DNA of 64,000 nt from Ketobacter sp. (GTDB lineage: Bacteria; Pseudomonadota; Gammaproteobacteria; Pseudomonadales; Ketobacteraceae): the NCBI RefSeq assembly GCF_003671495.1, contig NZ_RCHN01000032.1:62001-126000 (forward strand), in the 5' to 3' direction. Each line of letters starts with the position of its first letter. Position 1 is the stretch's first letter. This document shows, piece by piece, positions 34,211 through 41,372 of this stretch. Made by a program: the position numbers and the translations under genes. Below the pieces are notes generated by a model. The model made no database searches and was not told where the DNA came from. It was given only the letters and a program-made list of their open reading frames with translations.

Positions 34211-35188
34211 ATGTACAAGGTCGCAATTGTCCTCATTCCCGAAGCCTTTCCCCATTCGGTGATCGAACCGTTTGATCTTCTGAGCCGCAGTCAACGGCTC
34301 TATCAATATCGTACAGGTCAACGTTCAGGGCCGGATGTGGCGGTGAGCATCGTGGCGGAAGACAAGAATCAATTACCGGAATTCAATGGTGTTCGCATTG
34401 CCGCATCGGAGGATGTGCACAGCCGCGAGACATTTGATCTGATCTGGATACCATCGCTGATGTTGGATAATGGTCTGAGCTATCGCAAGCGCAAGGCCAT
34501 GATGAGCTGGATTCGGCAACAGGTCAGTGCCGGGGCCCAGGTGGCCACCGTCTGCACCGGGGCGTTTTTGCTGGCGGAAACCGGCCTGTTGAATTTCAAG
34601 GTGACCACGGTGCACTGGTCATTTGTGGAGATGCTGTCAGAGCGGTATCCCTTGATCACGGTGAATCCGCAGGTGCCCGTGTATGCGGATGACGGTTTTT
34701 ACAGTGCGGCGGCGGACGAGGAATGGCTGGCCCTGGCGCGGGAAGTCTTGCAGGCGCAATTCGGTAAGGAAGTCTCAAAAAAAACCGCAGAGCTGTTCAG
34801 CTTCAATGCCGTGGCGCAGTCCGCGGTGCCCAGGGCGGAGCAGCTCGGTGCGCGGCAATCGGCCCACGATGCGGTGGCGGAGAAAACCAAAACCTGGCTC
34901 ACCGCCCACATCGCCGAAAACAATCTGATTGTGCGGGCAGCCAAGGAATTGGGATTAAGTGAAAGCTCGCTGGCGCGGCGTTTCAAAACCGCCCACCGGG
35001 TGTCGTTGATCGGATTTATCCAGGATGTGCGCATCGAACGGGCCAAGGATGCCCTGGAGCTGACCAGTATGCCCATCGAGCGCATCAGTGATCTGGTAGG
35101 GTATCGCGACAGCAGTTATTTCCGCCGCCTGTTCAAGATCAAAACCGGCATGACGCCGAAGGAATACCGTAAACACTACAGCGCTTGA
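34211..35188 (+). CDS. GlxA-family transcriptional regulator (DJ-1/PfpI + AraC HTH)
   Basis: 325 residues. The N-terminal half is a DJ-1/PfpI class I amidotransferase-like domain with ATVCTGAFLLAETGLL (Cys115 at the nucleophile elbow). The C-terminal 100 residues form an AraC-type double HTH: LIVRAAKELGLSESSLARRFK, IERAKDALELTSMPIERISDLVGYRDSSYFRRLFK, then TGMTPKEYRKHYS. It is of the GlxA/CdhR/ArgR-type regulators of amine and quaternary-ammonium catabolism. The target is unknown. It is convergent with the TetR-type gene. A strong AGGAGGGGAAG ribosome-binding site precedes the ATG. Confidence 0.9.
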   Translation: MYKVAIVLIPEAFPHSVIEPFDLLSRSQRLYQYRTGQRSGPDVAVSIVAEDKNQLPEFNGVRIAASEDVHSRETFDLIWIPSLMLDNGLSYRKRKAMMSWIRQQVSAGAQVATVCTGAFLLAETGLLNFKVTTVHWSFVEMLSERYPLITVNPQVPVYADDGFYSAAADEEWLALAREVLQAQFGKEVSKKTAELFSFNAVAQSAVPRAEQLGARQSAHDAVAEKTKTWLTAHIAENNLIVRAAKELGLSESSLARRFKTAHRVSLIGFIQDVRIERAKDALELTSMPIERISDLVGYRDSSYFRRLFKIKTGMTPKEYRKHYSA

Positions 35189-35204
35189 GTATGCTGCGCG
35201 GGGA

Positions 35205-35807
35205 TCAGCAGCGGTATTCCTGGAACAGGAATTTGAAATAAAACTCCACGCTGTCCACCAGCGATCCCTTGTCGCCCAGCACCCAGGAATAGGTGGCGCC
35301 GATGCAAATGTCGGAAACAATTTTCAGCAGGTCGGAGGAGCGGGTTTCGGGAATACTGCCGTCTTTGCTCAGGCTCTTGAACAGCCCTTCCGCCACCGTG
35401 GAATTGGAATGCATGATGGCGTGATGAATTTTCTGAATCTCCGGCATGCATTCGCCGGCGTCTTTAATCAGCACGTGAACGAAGGATTTGTTCTGCTCCA
35501 GGTGGCGGGCCACATCGATGGCGGCGGCTTTCAGTCGTTCCAGGGGTGTTTCGGAACCGGTCAACAGGCGCAGGATTACCATGTCGCGAATGAACTGAAA
35601 ATTTTCCTCCACCACTTTAAGCAGAATTTCATCTTTGCTGGCGAAGTGTTTGTAGATGGTGGCCTTGCTGACGCTGGCCGCGTTGGCGATATCCGAGACT
35701 TCGGTATTGCGAAACGAGCTGGCCGCAAACAGGTTTTGCGCTGCGCACAGTATTTGGGTTTTGCGATCGGTCAGTGCCTTGCCGAGCCAGGTATCATTGC
35801 TTGTCAC
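35205..35807 (-). CDS. TetR/AcrR-family transcriptional regulator
   Basis: 200 residues. The HTH spans about residues 14-60: ILCAAQNLFAASSFRNTEVSDIANAASVSKATIYKHFASKDEIL, split here by residue position 19-62, a textbook TetR DNA-binding domain. The ligand domain is helical with several Cys residues near the C-terminus (DICIGATYS, FQEYRC). The start is a GTG at 35807. It is convergent with the GlxA-type gene; its own target may lie in the 421-bp region upstream of it. Confidence 0.88.
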   Translation of the reverse strand: MTSNDTWLGKALTDRKTQILCAAQNLFAASSFRNTEVSDIANAASVSKATIYKHFASKDEILLKVVEENFQFIRDMVILRLLTGSETPLERLKAAAIDVARHLEQNKSFVHVLIKDAGECMPEIQKIHHAIMHSNSTVAEGLFKSLSKDGSIPETRSSDLLKIVSDICIGATYSWVLGDKGSLVDSVEFYFKFLFQEYRC

Positions 35808-36228
35808 GTAGTGCGCTCATCCAACATAAATCCGGAACCGGTGATTCGGTAGAGTCGATTCCCGGGCTGAAAGTGTACTACAGATCGGGGACGATGAGGC
35901 ATTTAGGCGGCAAATAAGCGGGTTTTTCGGTGCAATGCGGTGCTGGGGCCACACCTGGGTACCTGGGGAATCTGGAAAAGAAGCCCAGAGAGGGGCTCTG
36001 GGCATAAAGCACTAAAAGGGCTAACTTTCATCACGAATCAACACGAAAAATTCCGTTCCTTCTCGCTTTGCCTGCACGGTCTTCGACCTGCATTCACTTC
36101 ACTTTTCGCTGCTCGTGAAAGGCTAGATTAACCCGCTCTGGTGCCAGGCAGTAAGGTCTGAATCCTGCAATTTCAGGCCGTTTTGATTGCCATTGCCCGG
36201 TCTTTGCATCTGGGCTTTGCCCAGTGCG
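35808..36228. other. 421-bp intergenic stretch with two hairpins
   Basis: No gene is seen; the short open frames lack ribosome-binding sites. It holds a perfect GCCCAGAG/CTCTGGGC stem (35983-36003), followed on the minus strand by TTCTTTTCC, and a CTGGGC-TTT-GCCCAG hairpin (36210-36224) directly after the stop of the HDOD gene. Both may help end transcription of the minus-strand HDOD gene. The TetR promoter should also lie here. Confidence 0.45.
36210..36224 (-). terminator. Compact hairpin after the YbaK-HDOD gene
   Basis: A perfect 6-bp stem with a 3-base loop lies four bases after the stop codon at 36229. There is no T tract, so termination would depend on other factors. The larger hairpin at 35983-36003 is a back-up candidate. 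Confidence 0.35.
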
Positions 36229-37617
36229 TCAACCCTCCAGGTTTTTTGCCATCTGGCGCAGTTCATCCTTCATCGCCACCACATGATTGATGACGTGCAG
36301 CGCATCCTCCTGCGCCAGCCCCAGCTCTTCAAAGATGCGTTCGTTGATGGGGTGCACCGGGCCCTGGATCAGACCCACACCCCGCAGCAACTGGTTGGTG
36401 AGGTACAGCAGGCGGGCATACAGATTGTAATCCCCCTGATAGCCGGGATAGTTCTGCCAGCGCAAGGCGTGAATCACTTCTTCGGGCATGCTCCAGCAAT
36501 CCATCAGCTGGCTGGCCAGGGTTTCCCGGTCAATGCCCAGTACGTGTTGTTCGAGCAGGTGCGGGTCCACATGGGTGTTGGCTTCGATGCTGCGGCAGAT
36601 CACTTTGAAGTACGGGGGAAAGATGTGCGCCAGCACCAGATAACCGTAGTTGGAAAGCAGACCACTGAGATAGGCCAGCCCCATGGACGGGCGCCGCTCT
36701 GACGGCATGGCTTTTACCAGGCCTTCCATGGTCACCGCGCAATACACGGACTGATCCCAGAACGGAGTTACCCCATGGGGACCGCCCTTGGGCAGTTCCA
36801 GGGTGCGGCCCAGGGCCAGGCCCAGCGCCAGGTTGATCACCAGATCAAAACCCAGCACCCGCACCACCGCATCGTGCACCGAGCGAATGGCACCGGGCGC
36901 AGCATAATAGGGGGAACTGGCCCAGCTCACCACCTGGGCTGCCAGGCTCGGGTCTTTCTCCACCAGTTCCGCCAGTTCGCCGACACCGGCATCGGGATCA
37001 ATGCGCAACTGAATGATCTGCTCCGCGGTCTCCGGTAAGGGCGGCATCTCCAGAGTTTCTTCCAGGCGCCGCTTGATGCGCAGCTGGGTGAACTGGTTCA
37101 CCGAGTGTTCGGTGGCCCTGCGGTCGTCGCTGTTGGGGGAAAACTCATCCAGCGCCACACAGAAATCCGCCTGTCTGCCGTTGGCCACCAGCTTGGCGAA
37201 CTCACTTTGCGGCAGTTTCAGGAAGTGGCCGCTGTTGCCCATTTCCAGATACAGGTCACCGGCGTGTTTCAGGCGTTTTTCCACCACCAGGGGCAGGCTG
37301 TCGTTGAGCGGAAAGTCCGGCAGATGTTCCAGGCCCTGGGAACGGGCCATCTGCTCGTATTCCTGGGGGGGAATGGCTTCCAGATTGCGGCCCTGCTGCT
37401 CACAGAGGCGGCTCAGGTCCAACAGGCTGTCGGCCGGAATCAGGGCCTGCAGGTGGCCTATGGAATCTTTCAGGATCACCAGCTTCACCACCTGGCTTTG
37501 GGTGAGCTGATCCCCGCGACACAGTTGGTGCAGCGGCGCGATTTCCGCTTCTTCGATGATCTGGTAGTGGATCCCTTGGGAGTCAAGCCGCTCGCTGACG
37601 GTTGGGGGAATGGGCAT
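36229..37617 (-). CDS. YbaK/aminoacyl-tRNA deacylase-like domain fused to HDOD domain
   Basis: 462 residues from the ATG at 37617, which has a GAGGTGAG ribosome-binding site. The first 140 residues look like a YbaK/ProX editing domain: SERLDSQGIHYQIIEE, SQVVKLVILKDSIGHLQALIPADSLLDL. The next 250 residues are an HDOD output domain: LPETAEQIIQLRIDPDAGVGELAELVEKDPSLAAQVV, then SVHDAVVRVLGFDLVINLALGLALG and LSGLLSNYGYLVLAHIFP. HDOD domains act in signalling. The fusion is unusual but intact and in frame. Its role is unknown: it may sense aminoacyl-tRNA state or simply reuse the fold as a ligand-binding module. Confidence 0.78.
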   Translation of the reverse strand: MPIPPTVSERLDSQGIHYQIIEEAEIAPLHQLCRGDQLTQSQVVKLVILKDSIGHLQALIPADSLLDLSRLCEQQGRNLEAIPPQEYEQMARSQGLEHLPDFPLNDSLPLVVEKRLKHAGDLYLEMGNSGHFLKLPQSEFAKLVANGRQADFCVALDEFSPNSDDRRATEHSVNQFTQLRIKRRLEETLEMPPLPETAEQIIQLRIDPDAGVGELAELVEKDPSLAAQVVSWASSPYYAAPGAIRSVHDAVVRVLGFDLVINLALGLALGRTLELPKGGPHGVTPFWDQSVYCAVTMEGLVKAMPSERRPSMGLAYLSGLLSNYGYLVLAHIFPPYFKVICRSIEANTHVDPHLLEQHVLGIDRETLASQLMDCWSMPEEVIHALRWQNYPGYQGDYNLYARLLYLTNQLLRGVGLIQGPVHPINERIFEELGLAQEDALHVINHVVAMKDELRQMAKNLEG

Positions 37618-37710
37618 GTTACTCACCTCACAATCTGCCATGCCCTTAAGCATAGTAGCGCACTGAAATGCTGCCACAGTGGCTCTTCAGGTGGGCTGGA
37701 GAATGTCAGG

Positions 37711-38328
37711 CTATGTGATTGATTTCCCCTCATCAGAGTGCGGTGTTGGGCATTCCAGCAGGAAAAAAATCGTGTTCTTGGCCTCTTTCTGCTTGAGGGT
37801 GCGCCAATGCTCCGGCAGGCGACTGGGCCGGAACTCCGCTTCCGCCTCCAGGTAAATCCTGGTGGTGGGCTGAATGAAGCCCCGGTACTCCAGCAGATAT
37901 AGACAGGGTTGCAGCAGATCCCGGTGGAATGGGGGGTCCAGAAAGATCAGGTCGTAGGGTTGCGGGGTTGCCTGCGACTGCTGCTTGAGCCAGGCCTCCG
38001 CCGGCCGGTGGTGCACCGCCGCCTGCTGGCAACCCAGGGTTTTCAGGTGCTGGCGGATGGACTGGGCGGCCTGGGGGCTGGCATCCACAAAGTCCACGTG
38101 GCGGGCACCGCGGGAGAGGGCCTCCAGGCCCAGGGCGCCGCTGCCGGCGAACAGGTCCAGGCAACGGGCCCCTTCCACATCGAACATCAGCCAGTTGAAC
38201 AGGGTTTCCCGGTAGCGGTCCAGGGTCGGGCGCAGGCCTTCCTCGGCGGTGAAGCTGAGGCGCCGCCCCCGCCACTGGCCGCCAATGATACGCAGTTCGC
38301 TTTTGCCCGCCGCAGCGCGCTTACTCAC
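37711..38328 (-). CDS. rsmD: 16S rRNA (guanine(966)-N(2))-methyltransferase RsmD
   Basis: 205 residues. It begins with the family signature LRIIGGQWRGRRLSF and LRPTLDRYRETLFNWL, then the SAM-binding motif CLDLFAGSGALGLEALSRGA and the catalytic motif LIFLDPPFHRDLL. It methylates G966 in 16S rRNA. Its start overlaps the end of the M16 peptidase gene by 8 bases, giving translational coupling to the peptidases, an arrangement common in pseudomonads. Confidence 0.95.
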   Translation of the reverse strand: MSKRAAAGKSELRIIGGQWRGRRLSFTAEEGLRPTLDRYRETLFNWLMFDVEGARCLDLFAGSGALGLEALSRGARHVDFVDASPQAAQSIRQHLKTLGCQQAAVHHRPAEAWLKQQSQATPQPYDLIFLDPPFHRDLLQPCLYLLEYRGFIQPTTRIYLEAEAEFRPSRLPEHWRTLKQKEAKNTIFFLLECPTPHSDEGKSIT

Positions 38329-39802
38329 CGGCTGCTGCCTGCTGCCCGGCGGTGACCGTGAACAGGGCCTTGGGCTGCACGACCCGCTGGAAGGCCCGGC
38401 GGATAGCCTTGGCGTCCACCTGTTCGATGTTGTGGATGTAGGTGTCCAGGTAATTCAGCGGCAACTGATAAAAGCCGATCATGCCCAGATAGTCCACGAT
38501 GTTGCTGTTGCTGGCGGTCTGCAGGGGGAAGCTGCCCAGAATGTGGCGTTTGGCCGCTTCCAGCTCCTCTTCGGTGGGGCCGTTTTCCACAAAGTCCTGC
38601 AGCGTCTGGTTAAGCAGGGTCAGGGCCTGTTGGGTCTGGTCGTTGCGGGTCTGCAGATTGATCAGGAACGGGCCTTCACTGGCCATGGGAATAAAGTGGC
38701 TGTACACGCTGTAGGCCAGCCCGTTGTCCTGGCGGATGATCTGGGTGAGGCGGGAGCTGAAGCCACCGGCCCCCAGGATTTCGTTGCCGACGCTGAGGGC
38801 GAACCAGTCCGGGTCACCCCGTTTCACCCCGATGCCGCCCACCATGATGTGGGTCTGGCTGGAGGGGAATTCCAGGTGCTCCTCACGGGCTTCCGCCAAT
38901 GGCTGGGCGGAAGCCAGCGTCGGTGCGGCGCGCCCTTTGGGCAATTGGCTGTCCAGTTGCAGGGCAATCAGTTCTGCCTGGGTGCGGTCGATGTCGCCGA
39001 TCATGGCGATCACCATATTGGCTGCCACGTAATACTGCTCGTGGAAGCGGCGCAGGTCATCCGCTGTGATCCGGGTGAGGCTGTCCTCGGTGCCGTTGGG
39101 GGGAATGCCATAGGGCAGGTCCGGGTACAGGCCCTGGAAAAACGCTTTCTGGGCCAGGGCGCCGGGGCTCTGCTTTTCCTGTTGCAACCCCAGCAGCATC
39201 TGTTGGCGCAAGCGCTCCAGGCTGGAGACGGGGAAGGTGGGTTGGGCCACCACATCATAGAACAGGGTCAGGGCCGGGTCACGGTACTGGGCGTCGGACA
39301 GGGTGCGCAGGCTGACGATGGCCATGTCCCGATAGGAGTCGGTGTCGATGTTGGCCCCCAGGCCTTCAAAATGCCGGGCGATGGCGTCCACGTCGGCAAT
39401 GCCCGCCCCTTCGGTGAGCATGGCGCTGGTGAGCTGGGCCAGGCCGGGCAACGCCCCATCCCGGGCGGCACCGGCGTCAAATACCACCCGCACATCCAGC
39501 ATGGGAATTTCCCGTGCCCGCACAAACAGCACTTTGGCGCCGTTGGGGGTGTTCCAGGATTCGATGCGCACCTTGTAGGGCTTGGCCTCGGCCTGTTCAA
39601 TCAGTTCCAGGGAGGTGAGTTTGGAGCCATCCGCCCGTTGCTTGAGCGGAGTGCTCTGAACCGGCGTCACAATGGGGCCAGGCTCCTCGCGGTCACCGGG
39701 TTTGATGCTGCCGGGCAGGTTGTACAGCACCACGATAAACAGGCTCACCACCAGGATCATGATGCTGAGGGTCTTGCGACTGATCTTGCTCTGTTCGGAC
39801 AT
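38321..39802 (-). CDS. M16-family peptidase homologue lacking the zinc motif (membrane-anchored)
   Basis: 493 residues with an N-terminal membrane anchor (about residues 11-30: TLSIMILVVSLFIVVLYNL). The M16 fold is clear, with LPGLAQLTSAMLTEGAGIADVDAIARHFEGLGA, but the HXXEH zinc motif is absent at the place where it should be (QLTSAML). The C-terminal half has NEILGAGGFSSRLTQIIRQDNGLAYSV, the R/Y pair that binds substrate in M16 dimers. It probably pairs with the active neighbour at 39823-41196, as the alpha/beta subunits of mitochondrial processing peptidase do. Confidence 0.9.
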   Translation of the reverse strand: MSEQSKISRKTLSIMILVVSLFIVVLYNLPGSIKPGDREEPGPIVTPVQSTPLKQRADGSKLTSLELIEQAEAKPYKVRIESWNTPNGAKVLFVRAREIPMLDVRVVFDAGAARDGALPGLAQLTSAMLTEGAGIADVDAIARHFEGLGANIDTDSYRDMAIVSLRTLSDAQYRDPALTLFYDVVAQPTFPVSSLERLRQQMLLGLQQEKQSPGALAQKAFFQGLYPDLPYGIPPNGTEDSLTRITADDLRRFHEQYYVAANMVIAMIGDIDRTQAELIALQLDSQLPKGRAAPTLASAQPLAEAREEHLEFPSSQTHIMVGGIGVKRGDPDWFALSVGNEILGAGGFSSRLTQIIRQDNGLAYSVYSHFIPMASEGPFLINLQTRNDQTQQALTLLNQTLQDFVENGPTEEELEAAKRHILGSFPLQTASNSNIVDYLGMIGFYQLPLNYLDTYIHNIEQVDAKAIRRAFQRVVQPKALFTVTAGQQAAAGE

Positions 39803-39822
39803 GAAAAACGATCCTTGGGCGA

Positions 39823-41196
39823 TTACAGGGGTTGCGGGTTGAGCACGGCAACGGTCTTATTGTTGTCCACCAGGTATTTGCGGGCGACGGCCTGCACCTG
39901 TTCCGGCGTGATGGCGGAGAGTTTTTCCACCATGGCATCCGCTTCCTGCCAGCTGCGGCCGATGGCCTCCATGCGGCCGATCTGGTTGGCCTGGCTGGAG
40001 ATGGAATCCTGCTGGTAGATGATGCCGGAAATGATCTGGGCCTTGACCCGCTCCAGTTCCTCCGGGTCCGCCAGTTCGGTCTGCAGTGTTTCGATCTGGT
40101 CGTTAAAGGCCAGTTCCAGCTGTTCGATGGAATAGCCTTCCGCCGGGACGCCGCTGAAATAGAACAGGGTGTCCCCCAGGGAGAAACCGCCGTAACCGGC
40201 CCCGGCGCTGGCCGCGATGCCCTGGTTGCGCACCATGTGGGTTTCGATGCGGGCGCTGTAGCCGCCGTCCAAAACGCCTGCCAGCATGCGCAGGGCATAG
40301 ACATCGGTTTCGTCTGCTGCGGTGTTGATGCCGGGCACGTTGTAGCCCACATACAGCGTGGGAATCTTGGCGGGAATGGCGACCTCGATGCGGCGTTCCC
40401 CGTTGCCGGGCACTTCCCGGTTGAGGGGGCGCTTGGGCAATTCTCCCCGCGGAATGGGGCCGAAGTAGCGGGCCGCCAGTTCAAACACCTCCGGTGCCTT
40501 CACGTCACCCACCACCACCAGGATGGCGTTGTTGGGCATGTACCATTTTTTGTACCAGTTACGGGCGTCCTGGGCGGTCATGTTGTCCAGGTCATGCATC
40601 CAGCCGATCACCGGATTGTGGTAGCCGGAGGACAGGTAGGCCGCCGCCATGAAGCGCTCATAGGCCACCGAATTGGGCTTGTCATCGGTGCGCAGGCGAC
40701 GCTCCTCCTTCACCACTTCGATCTCTTTGCTGAACGCCGAGTCCGGCATGATGGCGTTCTGCATGCGGTCGGCCTCCAGCTCGATGGAGAGGGGCAGGTT
40801 GGTGGCGCTCATCAGCTGGTAGTAACCGGTGTAATCGTAGGAGGTGAAGGCGTTCTCGCTGCCGCCATAGCGGGCGATCAGTTTGGAAAACTCACCGTCG
40901 GGAACCTTGTCGGTGCCTTTGAACATCAGGTGTTCCAGCACGTGGGATACCCCGGTCACGCCGGCGTGTTCATAACTGGAGCCCACCCGGTACCACACCT
41001 GGGACACCATCACCGGTGCCCGGTGGTCTTCCCGCACGATGATCTTCATGCCGTTGTCCAGGGTGTGGGTGAAGGTGCGCTCGGCGGCGGAGGGGCGGGC
41101 CGCGCTGTCGTTGGCGGCCCAGGCGGAGTTCACTGCCGGCGCCAGGCAGAGCGCCAGGCCCAGGGGCAGTAGGTATCGAGATGCAACGTTTGCCAT
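39823..41196 (-). CDS. M16-family zinc metallopeptidase (catalytic partner)
   Basis: 457 residues with a signal peptide (ANVASRYLLPLGLALCLAPA). The inverted zinc motif HVLEH (residues 85-89) is followed by LMFKGT, and the third ligand region is KEIEVVKEERRLR. A second M16 domain covers the C-terminal half. It is exported to the periplasm. The start at 41196 is preferred over 41211 because a GGA sits 4-6 bases ahead, while 41211 has none. It is 20 bases upstream of the zinc-less homologue, so the two very likely form a heterodimer. Confidence 0.92.
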   Translation of the reverse strand: MANVASRYLLPLGLALCLAPAVNSAWAANDSAARPSAAERTFTHTLDNGMKIIVREDHRAPVMVSQVWYRVGSSYEHAGVTGVSHVLEHLMFKGTDKVPDGEFSKLIARYGGSENAFTSYDYTGYYQLMSATNLPLSIELEADRMQNAIMPDSAFSKEIEVVKEERRLRTDDKPNSVAYERFMAAAYLSSGYHNPVIGWMHDLDNMTAQDARNWYKKWYMPNNAILVVVGDVKAPEVFELAARYFGPIPRGELPKRPLNREVPGNGERRIEVAIPAKIPTLYVGYNVPGINTAADETDVYALRMLAGVLDGGYSARIETHMVRNQGIAASAGAGYGGFSLGDTLFYFSGVPAEGYSIEQLELAFNDQIETLQTELADPEELERVKAQIISGIIYQQDSISSQANQIGRMEAIGRSWQEADAMVEKLSAITPEQVQAVARKYLVDNNKTVAVLNPQPL

Positions 41197-41372
41197 GATG
41201 TCCAATTTCATTCGGTAATGGATGCTTGGGGTTATGGTAACGGATTAAGACCTTGATCGGGCACAGAAATTCCCTGGCCAAAACACTGAATATATATACA
41301 GATAAGGCTCGCCTAATCCGCTGGTTATGGTTACCATACTAGCAAACAAACCCCATCCACTGACTGTTCGTA

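Noticed and set aside
38249-40018. A 589-codon plus-strand frame opposite the M16 peptidases
   Set aside because: Low-complexity His/Gln/Gly product, no ribosome-binding site; the minus-strand M16 genes are clear.
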